Shown: positions 36,436 to 45,813, numbered from the stretch's first letter. The stretch is 64,000 nt of DNA from Bacteroidota bacterium (GCA_016713925.1 JADJOH010000006.1:1-64000); one strand, 5' to 3'. Program-made: numbers and translations. The notes: a model not told the origin generated them from the letters alone.

Positions 36436-37046
36436 TTATCGTTTCACTATTCTGTACTCGCCTGGCAAATAAAAATACGGACCTTTTTGAATGACGAATT
36501 CTGAATTATGCCAGTCTCCAATGAATTCAATTTTTATACTAAACTCTTTTTTCGTGGCTGATATTAATCCTGCATTGTTGAAGAAATAGTATGTGCCAAT
36601 GTAATTGTATCTGGGAATCCCTGTATTGAGTGAATAGCTGGTTGAAAATACGGAGACAACTCCTTTGTTGTCTGAAATTTCTTTCACTCCATCACAAATA
36701 AAAGGAACTATCACATTTCCTGCACTGTCAATCACACCCCATTTTTTAGTGTTGATGGTAACGAGGTTCCCTGTAAAGAAAGCCTCCGTGGAATTCTTTT
36801 CAATCTTTTTGGAACATTCTAAGTAGTGAATACTGTCCATTTGATGGTAAGTAATAAATAAACCACCAAAAATTGAAAACAAAGTATCGTATTTAACTTT
36901 TACTCTTTCAAATGTTAGGCTGTTAGATGATTGAATAGTGAAAGTTTCATCTTGATGTTTTACTTCAGCAATTTCATGGTTTTTTGTGAACTGCCGTTGT
37001 AGATCAACAGAAAGAAAGGAACAAGAAAAAAATTATAAATTCTCAT
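36436..37046 (-). CDS. Secreted protein with WG-repeat-like motif (frameshift near 36975)
   Basis: ATG 37046 gives MRIYNFFLVPFFLLIYNGSS as signal peptide. An indel in the A run near 36977 changes frame; after it come NHEIAEVKHQDETFTIQSSN, then SLTFERVKVKYDTLFSIFGG and on to 36436. The middle KKWGVIDSAGNVIVPFICDG is a WG-repeat motif (KWGxIDxxGxxVxPFxYD), usually present in several copies in tandem; here only one is clear. About 202 aa after repair. Function is unknown. Confidence 0.6.
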
Positions 37047-37459
37047 GATGGTGTTTTTGTATCAAATGCTGTCGTATGGTAGCCTGACCTCTAACGTCTC
37101 TTTCGCACTACTCGGGACAAGCTTCACAATAACAAACATACAAATATTTCTTCAAAGGCACAGCGCTCAGGGGAGAGTAAGTGACCGTTAAATTTTTTTC
37201 CATACATTACTTCTGAATAGCGCCCGGTATTCGCAAAAATTGAAGTAAACACCTTTCCGGATGTTTTATAGCTGGAATAATAGCATCCATTTCGCCCCGA
37301 GCAATGCCACGGGGTAACTTCTTTACTCAAGGAGACGTGACGCGATGGTGGCGCCTATACTGAAGCCTGCGCCACCCCTTTAGCTTTAGCGCACGCGGGT
37401 AGCACAAGTAGGGGAGAGCCCCTCCCTGTCAGAATTTGCCGGCATGCCGGGCTAGTTAA
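37047..37459. other. Intergenic stretch, palindrome-rich
   Basis: About 410 bases between the GNAT gene end and the WG-like gene. It contains GCCGGCATGCCGGC near 37439 (perfect palindrome), GGGGAGAGCCCCTCCCTGTC near 37413, and ACTCTAACGTCTC-like sequence near 37090. Frames open here translate to low-quality protein. It may be the remains of an attC-like boundary, but I could not align it to the 2126/4425 elements. Confidence 0.35.
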
Positions 37460-37996
37460 TTATCGGTTCGGGCTTCCTGTTATCTGTTTCTTTAGCTCCC
37501 ATCTCCATATTAGACCATCATCCGGGTCATTGATTTCTTGAACTTTTTCAAAGCCACATTTCTGCAAAATTTTTGTAGAGGCATTTTCTTGACCTAGTGT
37601 ATGAGCAATAATGGATTTCACTTTTTCGTCTTTGAAAGCATTTTCAATCAGCCCCCTTGTCATTTCGGTTGCAAGTCCACGATTACGATAATCTGGTGCT
37701 ATTTCATACCCTATTTCAACGGTTCCGTCTGTGGCAGGTTTGCCTTTATATCCACCACTTCCAATTAATTTATTGTCTTGCTTGTGAATTGGAAAATAGG
37801 TCCACCAATATTTTTCTTCTTCACTTTCCAATAATTTGTCAAGTGAATAGTGTAATGCACCAACACCAAATTCGGTCCAATTGTCCTGAACCTTCACGTT
37901 AAGTTTTTCTGCAATAAATTTATTCCCTTGAATAGCCGATTTCAATATTTCAGTGTCGCAGGGAATGAGTTTTAAGTTCTTTGTTTCTATTGTCAA
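37460..37996 (-). CDS. GNAT family N-acetyltransferase (RimJ/RimL-like)
   Basis: About 178 aa from a TTG at 37996 (LTIETKNLKLIPCDTEILKS), the usual start for this family; the frame is open upstream to 38119 but that part is not homologous-looking. GNAT landmarks: KLIGSGGYKGKP, GYEIAPDYRNRGLATEMTRG (acetyl-CoA pyrophosphate loop Q/RxxGxG/A), and ENASTKILQKCGFEKVQEIN. It acetylates an unknown amine or protein N-terminus. It is isolated among accessory genes. Confidence 0.82.
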   Translation of the reverse strand: MTIETKNLKLIPCDTEILKSAIQGNKFIAEKLNVKVQDNWTEFGVGALHYSLDKLLESEEEKYWWTYFPIHKQDNKLIGSGGYKGKPATDGTVEIGYEIAPDYRNRGLATEMTRGLIENAFKDEKVKSIIAHTLGQENASTKILQKCGFEKVQEINDPDDGLIWRWELKKQITGSPNR

Positions 37997-38212
37997 TTTA
38001 TATAAATAGTTGTGGTTGTGTTGTCTCTTAGCCTTCAAGCTAACGAAGAAGTGATTAAACAGGTCAATAAAGAAAGGGATTAGAAGGATCCCGATACATC
38101 GGAATGCGTTTACCTGCACTGCTGCTTATAGTTACTCCATTCGTTTATCTCTCTAAGCCCTTCTTTTTTCGATTTCTTTTAATCTTGATGTTATGCGTTC
38201 GTGTTACTCCTG

Positions 38213-40399
38213 CTATGAAACTGTTTCTGCAAAGTACATATCAATCTCTCCTTTATTCTTTGCCTGTATTTTTCCTCTGTGGGTGCAATTGAATTTTTCT
38301 TTTACTAATTCATAAGTACTTCCGCTGATGTTTACTTTTCCTGATTCGCCGGATGATTCCATTCGGGAAGCGATGTTAACTGTGTCTCCCCAGATGTCGT
38401 AAGCAAATTTCTTTACGCCAACGATACCGGCAACAACAGCGCCTGTGTGAACTCCAATTCTTATTTCAAAAGGTTCTTTGTCTTCATTCTTTCTTTGTTG
38501 CAAATGCTGCTGCATGAATTGTTGAATTTCCATTGCAGCACTTACCACATCAGTCGCATTTGTTTTATTGATAACCGGCAATCCGCCTGCACACATGTAG
38601 GCATCGCCAATGGTTTTTATTTTTTCGATGTTGTGTTTGCCGATGATGTTATCGAATGCTTTGAAGCAGGTATCTATTTCAGCAACCAATTCTGCCGGAG
38701 AAAGTTTTTCTGAAATCCGGGTAAAGTTTTTAAAGTCTGTGAACATGACGGTAACCTTATCAAAGTGTTTTGCATCAGCTCTGCCTTTTGCTTTTAGTTC
38801 CTCTGCAACTTCTTCGGGGAGAATGTTAAGGAGCAATTCATCGCTGCGCTTCTTTTCTTTTTTTATTTTCTTGCGTTGGCGGTTAACAATCACTAAAAAA
38901 ATTAACGTCCCGCCAAGTCCTGCCAGAATGAAGTTGCGTATATTCCTTTGCTTTATATCCTTTTTCTCCTGCTCGGATTTTTGTTTGTCGAATTCGTTTT
39001 GAAAATTTTCTTTCTGTGCTGCTTTGCTGCTTTCGTCACCCTTCAATTTATTACTCAGCAAAATATATTGTTTGTAATGTTTATAGGCTCCGGTTCCATC
39101 ACCTCTTGCCGAATCAATTTCAGAAGCAAGCAGTTCAGCTTCGCTGATAGATTTTACATCGAATTGCTTTTTTAAAATAAAAAGTGCACGGTCACTGTAT
39201 TCTTTAGCTGCCTTGTAATTATTCTGACCGCTGTAATCACGTGCAAGTAATTGATAAGACCATCCTATGTCGCTTTCAGCATTTAATTCCTGTGCAATTT
39301 TTAATGCGTTAAGATGAAAGTCAATTGCTTTTGATAAATCACCTTGCTTGTAATAGACTGTTCCTGTTTCATCAAGCACTTTTTTGACCTGCCATTTATT
39401 TTTTGTTGAGTCGAACACCGACAGACTTTTTTGAAAATACAAAAGAGAGTTTGTGTAATCGCCTTTGTCTTCATACACTAATCCCATCCACTTGTAAACG
39501 GAACCAACATCATGGCCCATATCTTTTTTTGCATTGCATAATTCAATTAGTTGGTTGTAATACTCAAGAGCCTTGTCTGCATTATGCAGCGTGTAATAAA
39601 ATCCGCCCACTGCCGCCAGCACATTAAATAAGTCATTCGTGTCTTTCGTTTCACTCAGTAATGACAAAGCGCTTTGGTAATTTTCCAGCGCCTGACCGAC
39701 TTCGCCATTGTCTCTGTACATATCACCCAATACAGACAGACAAAGAGCAGTTCCTTTTTTATAATTTAATTCTCCGGAAATTGAAATGGCTTTTTGAATA
39801 GCCTCTAAGGCCATCGGAAAATTTCCGGTTGATAAATAATATTGACAGAAATAAATAGATGCGTTTACAATATGGGCAGTGTCTTTTATGGCAATAGAAA
39901 TCTCAAGACTCTTTTGCATGGAGCTGATAAATTCAGCAGTGTCATTTTTGTATTGATAAATTCCTGCAAGGTTTGAAAATGTTTCAGCAATTCTCTTTTT
40001 ATCTCCGTTATCTTCAAATGCTTTTAAGCGCCTTTTGGCATATGCAATAATCTTATCCCAATCAACGGAAGTGCCGTTGGAATAATAAGCAATCAATAAA
40101 TTGTAGGCTCTGTATTCCTGTTCAAGAATTTTATTTCGTTGTTTGTCATCTTTAGTTTGTGAAAGAATTTTGTCAACCAATTTTAAAGCAGGTTCTGCGT
40201 AGAGCAAGTTGTCTTTTTTCTCACAGGCATCACCCATTGCCAGATAAATCTTCAAACGGGTAGTATCCTGCTTTGCTTTTTGCAATTCTGTTTTCAGTGA
40301 ATCCATCACGCTCTTACTTTCTGCCGTAGCGGGGTTCTGTGCATGGCACAGGTTCATGAATGTACTTAGAACGAAAAGAAGGAGGAGTGTTAGTTTCAA
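38213..40399 (-). CDS. TPR-containing class III adenylate/guanylate cyclase
   Basis: 728 aa. Signal peptide MKLTLLLLFVLSTFMNLCHA, then about ten TPR units in the periplasm (residues about 60-450: ALENYQSALSLLSETKDTND, ALEYYNQLIELCNAKK...). A transmembrane helix (NFILAGLGGTLIFLVIVNR, about 488-506) and a coiled linker (EEVAEELKAKGRADAKHFD) precede the cytoplasmic catalytic domain (about 545-725): VTVMFTDFKNFTRISEKLSP with the first metal Asp, IKTIGDAYMCAGGLP with the second, and IRIGVHTGAVVAGIVG. It makes a cyclic nucleotide when a periplasmic TPR sensor is engaged. The frame is intact. Confidence 0.88.
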   Translation of the reverse strand: MKLTLLLLFVLSTFMNLCHAQNPATAESKSVMDSLKTELQKAKQDTTRLKIYLAMGDACEKKDNLLYAEPALKLVDKILSQTKDDKQRNKILEQEYRAYNLLIAYYSNGTSVDWDKIIAYAKRRLKAFEDNGDKKRIAETFSNLAGIYQYKNDTAEFISSMQKSLEISIAIKDTAHIVNASIYFCQYYLSTGNFPMALEAIQKAISISGELNYKKGTALCLSVLGDMYRDNGEVGQALENYQSALSLLSETKDTNDLFNVLAAVGGFYYTLHNADKALEYYNQLIELCNAKKDMGHDVGSVYKWMGLVYEDKGDYTNSLLYFQKSLSVFDSTKNKWQVKKVLDETGTVYYKQGDLSKAIDFHLNALKIAQELNAESDIGWSYQLLARDYSGQNNYKAAKEYSDRALFILKKQFDVKSISEAELLASEIDSARGDGTGAYKHYKQYILLSNKLKGDESSKAAQKENFQNEFDKQKSEQEKKDIKQRNIRNFILAGLGGTLIFLVIVNRQRKKIKKEKKRSDELLLNILPEEVAEELKAKGRADAKHFDKVTVMFTDFKNFTRISEKLSPAELVAEIDTCFKAFDNIIGKHNIEKIKTIGDAYMCAGGLPVINKTNATDVVSAAMEIQQFMQQHLQQRKNEDKEPFEIRIGVHTGAVVAGIVGVKKFAYDIWGDTVNIASRMESSGESGKVNISGSTYELVKEKFNCTHRGKIQAKNKGEIDMYFAETVS

Positions 40400-40681
40400 G
40401 GTAGTTTTTGTATCAGTTGCAAGATGCGATGTCGTTTGCTACGAAGCACAAGCACGACGCTTAACACCCGGCGGATGGATGAAGTGCCTCATGCCATCAT
40501 TCAAATATAAGAAGATATTTCATGGCGATTTTCATTCAGGCGTTGTGGCAGCTATAAGAAGTTGGCGTCCCGGGGCTTCGGGCTCGAAGGACAATACTGA
40601 TAGCTATCGGAATCATTCAACAACTGAACTCTCAGCTATTTACAGGTGCTGTTAGCGGTTCGTTCTACTTTCTTCTTGAGG
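40400..40681. other. Spacer with possible cassette boundary
   Basis: About 280 bases between the cyclase start and the cupin end. CGCTTAACACCCGGCGG near 40459 and CAGGTGCTGTTAGCGGTTC near 40643 bound the stretch; on the minus strand this begins GAACCGCTAACAGCACCTG and ends GTTAAGCG, an AAC...GTT frame like the attC-like elements. The inside holds GGCGTCCCGGGGCTTCGGG. No gene is visible. Confidence 0.4.
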
Positions 40682-41244
40682 TTAATCAATTTTCAATGGT
40701 AATCCTACTACTTTCATATCATGGTCTTCAAAAACCTTTGCAATTTCTTCTTTTGTCTGTATAGAAGTCCATTTGTCTGTAACCTTGAAAAATGCTTCCA
40801 TCTTTCCTGCCGGGTAAATGAAACTATCATCTTTCCTTTTTCTGTCAACTGCAAGAAGGCATGTTGCACATTTCTTGGTAGAAAAATGGTATCTCCTGAT
40901 TTCATTTGATATTTTTCGTCGCCGACTTGAAACAAATACTCTCCTTCAATAACATAAAACCATTCGTCCTGGAAAGGATGAATATGCAATGGAGGTCCTC
41001 CGTTTGGAGTGAGACCTGTTTGCTCAAACATTGCTAAATCATTTTCAGTGTCCGTCCCGGAAATTTTGATGTCTAAAGTGTTTAGTGTAACGCCTTTCAT
41101 TTTAAAGTGCTCACCAAATCTGGCTTCACCGGCCTTTACTTTAAATCCTTTGTCTGTTCTCATTAAACCCTTGGTTTTTATTTTAGCAAGAATAGGCAAT
41201 GTAAAGAATGTAAGTGCCGAGGTTATAAATGTTCTTCGTTTCAT
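40682..41244 (-). CDS. Cupin-domain protein with twin-basic-like leader (frameshift near 40790)
   Basis: Start chosen at ATG 41244 (MKRRTFITSALTFFTLPILA), an RR-containing leader. The cupin fold has PPLHIHPFQDEWFYVIEGEY (metal His-x-His...Glu) and the second motif MKSGDTIFLPRNVQHAF. Near 40790 the frame shifts; the continuation reads TSIQTKEEIAKVFEDHDMKV, then VGLPLKID, with TAA at 40682. About 186 aa. It may be a metal-binding oxygenase or isomerase; the substrate is unknown. Leader export via Tat is inference from the RR motif. Confidence 0.75.
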
Positions 41245-41285
41245 TTTATTGTATTTATTCGATCTGATCATTTTATTTAAAGTAT

Positions 41286-41425
41286 GTACTGTCGTTGCAG
41301 CATGAACGATTTGCAGCTAGGCGAAGCGGTGGATTTTGTACCGGAATGCTTCACAAAACCGCAATGTTCAAACTTACTAAAATCTTTCAATTTAAACGTG
41401 AAGCCGCCGTTTTGGTTAGCCGCAG
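41286..41425. repeat. Palindrome-rich spacer
   Basis: GCGGTGGATTTTGT near 41328 and ACAAAACCGC near 41354 can form a stem, and GAAGC/GCTTC pairs span it; GGTTAGCCGCAG closes near 41418. It lies just behind the 98-aa fragment gene and before the cupin on the minus strand, so it may be another cassette-type boundary, though with a different sequence from the 2126/4425 pair. Confidence 0.4.
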
Positions 41426-41722
41426 TTATATTCCGTTTTTATTAAGGGCATTTTGTGTCCAATTTATACAGTCGTCTACGTCCACAATTGACCAAGGATG
41501 AGGATGTTTTGTTCCGTCTGTTCTATAACCTTTGCCAAGTGCATTGATAGATTCTACTTTGTCGTTTCCAATAATTTTTAATTGATTAATCATTGCTTTT
41601 TGATTTAAAGCAAACATATCATAAGAATCCATTCGTCTGTTCTTCCACCAGATTGGTTGTTTAATTTTCGAACTCAAAGCTGCATCACTATAATTATGCA
41701 ATAAAAAGTTAAATCCAGGCAA
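41426..41722 (-). pseudogene. C-terminal fragment of an unknown protein
   Basis: About 98 codons with only a TTG start; the frame is open a little further upstream (IYRLPGFNFLLHNYSDA). The protein LSSKIKQPIWWKNRRMDSYD...GKGYRTDGTKHPHPWSIVDV looks like a real C-terminus with conserved Trp/Tyr/Pro, but no start region or domain is present. It is probably a truncated gene or old cassette remnant. A terminator hairpin lies directly upstream. Confidence 0.45.
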
Positions 41723-41748
41723 TCGATAAATCCATTTTCTGACAATAA

Positions 41749-41780
41749 AAAAAGGGCAGAAACTAATTCCTGCCCTTTTT
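41749..41780. terminator. Bidirectional rho-independent terminator
   Basis: AAAAAGGGCAG (41749-41759) pairs with CTGCCCTTTTT (41770-41780), with a 10-base loop AAACTAATTC and T/A runs on both sides. It is 24 bases behind the stop of the T9SS gene on the minus strand. Confidence 0.9.
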
Positions 41781-41803
41781 ATTTACCTAAAGAAAAAATA
41801 GAA

Positions 41804-43378
41804 TTACTCAATAATAATCTTACCTGAATTCATTACATTATTCTGATTCTTTATTGAATAAAAATAAATACCTGAATTTAGCTCTTTTAAATTAAGTTGG
41901 TTGTTGGGAGCGTTCAAATTAAATTGTTTAGTTACTTCACCCAAACTGTTAATCAATATAAAGTTCATTCCCTTTATAAAATCAATACGTGAAATTTCAA
42001 TAGTTAAATTGTCCTGCGCTGGATTTGGATAAATAGAAACCTTCAATTCATCAGCTTCCATATTATTTTCAATTCCTGATAAAACACAAACATCAGTTTT
42101 AACATAATTAACTGCAGAGAAATTAATCCTCGTCAGATTTGTTGCTGATGTAACAGGAGTTGCAGCAACAGGTGTAGTAGCAAGTGCAGTCATTGTAACA
42201 TTAACAAAACTATATGAAGTATCATACAATGCACATGATTGCGATAATGCAGTGTCAGTGCTGCAGAAAGTCCTGTAATTATTAAAACACATCTGACTTC
42301 CATTTATCGAAAAATCATTTGAAGTACCATAGGCAACATCATTTATATAATCAAATTCAGGATGGATGCGTGTCCATAACACATCTCCATTTGAATCAAT
42401 TTTAATAGTTGCTGGTCTGATATCAACACCTGACCATTCGTAATTTCCGGCTATATATAACAGGTTATCAGAAAATTCATATCCATAATTATTAATCCTG
42501 GAAGTGCTTAAACTGCTTTTACACCATATAACATTACCAACAGAATCAACCTTTGTGATTAAAGTTCTTAATCCCGGAACTGTTAATTGTGAAGAAGTGC
42601 CAACAAGTAAAATAGAACCATCAGGCAATTCAGTAAACTCGCGAAAACCAGTAGTCCATTCCGGACCAGCATAACGTTGACTCCATAATATCGTACCAGT
42701 TGCATTATAACAGGCAATAAGACCTGATCCATTAGAAATAGATGGATTATCATAAGCAGTACCAACAGCCAGATAATTTCCATTACTTAGTGGGCGCGCT
42801 ATATAATAATGATCAGGATCTGGTAAAAAATTTCTTGCATCACTCCAAACAATATCACCAGAAGAATTTGTTTTTATAATTCCAGAGATTGTGTTACCTG
42901 AATTAGTAGTTAATACAAAACCATCATCAGTTGGATCAGTTATACAATCATAAAGTTGAATACCATAACTTTTCATAAATACAACAGTGCCTGAAGCATC
43001 TGTTTTTAGAATAAAACCACCTCCATTAAACGTAGTATTTCCTGATATTGCAAAACCATTATCAGGTAATTCAACGATTCGTAGAAATACTGCATTGCTG
43101 GTTGTAAAGCCAGAAATGAAAGTATTCCATAATTTTATGCCATTTACATCATAGCGGATCAGTGAAAACCCATAATCTGCCGGTGAAAGGGAGCCTCTGT
43201 ATTCACTTTCAGTTGATACTATCATTCCACCATCTGCAGTTAAGGCAGTTAATGCTACACGTCGCAAGTTGGAATCAAGACTGTAGTCAAACAATTTATA
43301 ATGATGATTCGTTTGCGCATCTACAGCAGTGATGCTGAAGGTAATAGAGATTAAAACAAGTTGTAGTAATTTTTTCAT
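41804..43378 (-). CDS. T9SS type A sorted secreted protein, beta-propeller-like
   Basis: 524 aa. Signal peptide MKKLLQLVLISITFSITAVDA. The body has repeated blades with D-SG-V-W/T and G-FILKTDASGTVVF, ..GSGLIACYNATGTILWSQRY, LITKVDSVGNVIW, TIKIDSNGDVLWTRI, which fit a PQQ/SBBP-like propeller. The C-terminal T9SS type A domain is SIYPNPAQDNLTIEISRIDF...GEVTKQFNLNAPNNQL, ending NSGKIIIE. It is secreted and surface-attached or released; no catalytic residues are visible. The frame is intact. Confidence 0.88.
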   Translation of the reverse strand: MKKLLQLVLISITFSITAVDAQTNHHYKLFDYSLDSNLRRVALTALTADGGMIVSTESEYRGSLSPADYGFSLIRYDVNGIKLWNTFISGFTTSNAVFLRIVELPDNGFAISGNTTFNGGGFILKTDASGTVVFMKSYGIQLYDCITDPTDDGFVLTTNSGNTISGIIKTNSSGDIVWSDARNFLPDPDHYYIARPLSNGNYLAVGTAYDNPSISNGSGLIACYNATGTILWSQRYAGPEWTTGFREFTELPDGSILLVGTSSQLTVPGLRTLITKVDSVGNVIWCKSSLSTSRINNYGYEFSDNLLYIAGNYEWSGVDIRPATIKIDSNGDVLWTRIHPEFDYINDVAYGTSNDFSINGSQMCFNNYRTFCSTDTALSQSCALYDTSYSFVNVTMTALATTPVAATPVTSATNLTRINFSAVNYVKTDVCVLSGIENNMEADELKVSIYPNPAQDNLTIEISRIDFIKGMNFILINSLGEVTKQFNLNAPNNQLNLKELNSGIYFYSIKNQNNVMNSGKIIIE

Positions 43379-43778
43379 TCTTGAAAGATACCACTTAAAT
43401 ATGGATAAAGCTGCTTTATCATTTTTTGATAGATTTTTGTAATCCTATTTCAGGACAGACAGTAGAGAAGTTTCATTTTTTTATTTATAAACGATTTGAA
43501 GAAATTCAATCCCAAATAATATTAAAAAAGTTTTCTAATAGATGTGGTTTTCATAAAAATGGCATATAAGGTTTTATTACCGATCATTCCAAGCACGCTA
43601 TTGCTCCTAGAAAGAAGGATAGCTAAACATTATCGAAAAATCAAAAATAGCGCATTTAAAAGCAAACGACCAGTAAAAGCTATTCTTGCCGTTTTCAAAT
43701 TTTGGCCGATGGCGGCTATTTTGTCAGATGTTCTACACTTCATCAATTTCTACCGATATTTGAGCAGTACTTATAAAA
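43379..43778. other. Intergenic region upstream of pabA
   Basis: About 400 bases. An 84-codon plus-strand frame at 43544-43798 overlaps the pabA start and has no recognisable features; I take it as noise. The pabA promoter should be near 43700-43760 (TATTTGAGCAGTACTTATAA). Confidence 0.35.
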
Positions 43779-44371
43779 ATGCTCCTCCTCCTCGATAACT
43801 ACGATTCGTTTACCTACAACCTGCGGCAGTACCTGGAGGAAATCCTGCAGGACGATGTTGCTGTTTATCGGAATGATGAAATTTCATTAGCCGAGGCCGG
43901 TAAATACGATGGATTCGTTTTTTCGCCCGGTCCGGGCCTTCCCAATGAAGCCGGTATTTTGATACCGCTGATAGAACGTTATTTTACGTCGAAGCCCATG
44001 CTGGGCATTTGTCTCGGCCATCAGGCGATCACGCTGGCTTTTGGCGGTAAACTGAAGCAGCTGGATTTCGTGCTGCATGGGCTGAGTCGAAAGGTGTATA
44101 TGAAGGAGCCTTCCCATGGTATTTTTGAGGGTATAAGTACACCGTTTGAAGCCGGTCGCTACCATAGCTGGGTGCCGGATCCGACTCTTTCCGGAAGGTG
44201 CTGGAGGTGCTGGCGACGGATGAAGACAATGAAATCATGGTGTTGAAGCATCGGCTTTTTCCTGTCTATGGCATGCAATTTCATCCGGAGTCTGTTTTGA
44301 CCCCTTGCGGAAAAAAACTTCTCTCCAACTGGCTTGCATTGACAGGACAAAAGCAACTATCTTTGCAATGA
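43779..44371 (+). CDS. pabA: Glutamine amidotransferase subunit of PABA/anthranilate synthase (frameshifted)
   Basis: About 196 aa after repair. Class I glutamine amidotransferase: MLLLLDNYDSFTYNLRQYLE start, nucleophile Cys in MLGICLGHQAI, and His-x-Glu in MQFHPES. The frame breaks near 44180-44186 after WVPD; the next frame gives SFRKVLEVLATDEDNEIM and VLKHRLFPVYGMQFHPESVL, ending KQLSLQ with TGA 44369-44371. It supplies ammonia from glutamine for 4-amino-4-deoxychorismate (folate) or anthranilate (tryptophan). Without PabB/TrpE neighbours the pathway is undecided. The stop codon is the first three bases of rnpB P1. Confidence 0.82.
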
Positions 44372-44767
44372 AACAAACTGTCTTGTCGCCTCTGTGAAAG
44401 CAGGGGAGGAAAGTCCGGGCAGCATAGAGTACCACACTTCCTAACAGGAAGGTCTCGTTTTAGAAATGAAATGGGAACAGATAGTGCCACAGAAAAATAT
44501 ACAACCCACCTGCAAGCTACGGGTGGGTGAAAGGTGAAAACGTGAGGTAAGAGCTCACGGCTTAGTCAGCGATGGCTACGCGGGTAAACCTTGTGGGCTG
44601 AAAGGTCAAATAGGTTGGGGAGCAGGGCTGCTCGTCTATCTTCTTCCGCTTGCGGAAGTTGCCCCAATGGGTAGACTGATTCAGGTGGCGCGTGAGCGTC
44701 ATCGCAGATAAATGACAAGAGTCCACCACCCGGTGGAATACAGAACCCGGCTTATAGGTTTGTTTCA
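44369..44767 (+). ncRNA. rnpB: RNase P RNA, bacterial type A
   Basis: The universal 5' core GAGGAAAGTCCGGGC is at 44406-44420 and the 3' core ACAGAACCCGGCTTA at 44740-44754. Helix P1 forms between TGAAACAAAC (44369-44378) and GTTTGTTTCA (44758-44767). Internal landmarks AGAGTACCACACTT-type, AAGGTGAAAACGTGAGGTAAG, AGCTCACGG and GGGTAAACC are in the right order. This is the catalytic RNA that matures the 5' ends of tRNAs. Its 5' end overlaps the pabA stop codon. Confidence 0.95.
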
Positions 44768-44830
44768 TTTTTTATTTTATTATTCTCTTTGACGACAGGT
44801 AGGTAATTCGTTTTAGTTAAATTTGAAAAT

Positions 44831-44882
44831 GGTCAGCGGATATCGACGAAATTGGTAGGTAATAAGTAGTTATCAGCCAATG
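44831..44882. repeat. Left flanking repeat of the lipoprotein cassette
   Basis: GGTCAGCGGATATC...TAAGTAGTTATCAGCCAA resembles GGTCAGCCAATATT...TGTATTATCAGCCAA at about 45692-45740. The two lie on either side of the frameshifted lipoprotein gene, as if an insert were bounded by direct repeats. Similarity is only partial. Confidence 0.4.
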
Positions 44883-44917
44883 GTAAATAGACTTACACGA
44901 ACCGACAAAATACCTGT

Positions 44918-45609
44918 ATGAAATTTTTTTTGATTATACTACTTTCCTGCTTGACAATTTGGTCTTGTGCTAATCGAACAGCTGACAATTCAGATTCGGT
45001 AGACACGTCTGCAACTAAGGACAATTTAATTTTACCAACCGACACAAGTAGAATACCAATTAATGCGAATTTCCCATTTGGTTGTGCCGACCTGAAAAAA
45101 ATTTAAATATCCAAAGTACTGGGAAGGAGATTTACAAAATTATGGCCACCTAAAAAACGAATCAGGGAGTTTGAAAATATCGAACAGTGTTTTGATGCTA
45201 TCAATTTGTCTAAAACAATAAAATCGCCAAGACCTCAAAGCCTGAGTTACTGGAAATTGGGGACAATTTTAAAAACGCATATAATCTGGATACATTAATG
45301 CAAAGGTCAATTGACAGTTGCAGGTATCGTTTGCCGGACATGGGCATCTACGAATGTTATTATTCATACGCACATTATGGTAATTTAATGCTTCTTGACC
45401 CTAAAACGAATAAAGGAAAATTATTAAATATTTATGGGAACGACTTAGGTGGCGATTCTTATACCCTATTACGCTATTTTTTCATAGACAAAAATGAAAT
45501 AAATATTTATGAAGCATACTACTATGATGACGGATGTAGCTTGGACGAAACATTTAAAATTGTTGTGAATACAGACGGTGAAATAAAAATTATTCAATTA
45601 AAGAAGTAA
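44918..45609 (+). pseudogene. Lipoprotein of unknown function, multiply frameshifted
   Basis: The start MKFFLIILLSCLTIWSC gives a lipobox (IWSC). The lipoprotein continues NRTADNSDSVDTSATKDN...GCADLKK to about 45100. After shifts near 45105, 45170 and 45255 the same protein appears to go on (KYPKYWEGDLQNYGHLK; then IREFENIEQCFDAINLSKTI; then FKNAYNLDTLMQRSIDSCRY and on to TDGEIKIIQLKK at 45609). About 230 aa in total. No family recognised. The region between rnpB and pgpH is an odd place for such a gene; partial direct repeats flank it. Confidence 0.5.
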
Positions 45610-45691
45610 TGAAGGTAGGCGAAACAACTGGCATAATTGCACCTACAAGAAATTGGCGGTTCAGTGGTTAAATGAATCCGATAGCTGAGAG

Positions 45692-45740
45692 TGGTCAGCC
45701 AATATTTAATTTAAAGGATGAGGTGTATTATCAGCCAAAA
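45692..45740. repeat. Right flanking repeat of the lipoprotein cassette
   Basis: Counterpart of 44831-44882 (GGTCAGC, ATAT, TTATCAGCCAA shared). Around it, 45640-45680 (CACCTACAAGAAATTGGCGG) looks like spacer debris. No gene lies between here and pgpH. Confidence 0.4.
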
Positions 45741-45813
45741 GACGAAAGTAAGGCGAAGCGACTATCTCGTTAAGTAATTCTTCCCCCAAAACCCTAATTC
45801 TGAATTATACTTC

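Noticed and set aside
37124..37330. 68-codon minus-strand open frame between accessory genes
   Set aside because: No homologue-like motifs, Cys- and Ser-rich random composition, and no ribosome-binding context.
43544..43798. 84-codon plus-strand frame before pabA
   Set aside because: It overlaps the pabA start, is Lys/Arg-rich without domain, and is better explained as AT-rich spacer.
44562..44768. 68-codon minus-strand open frame
   Set aside because: It lies entirely within RNase P RNA, whose structure and conserved cores explain the sequence.
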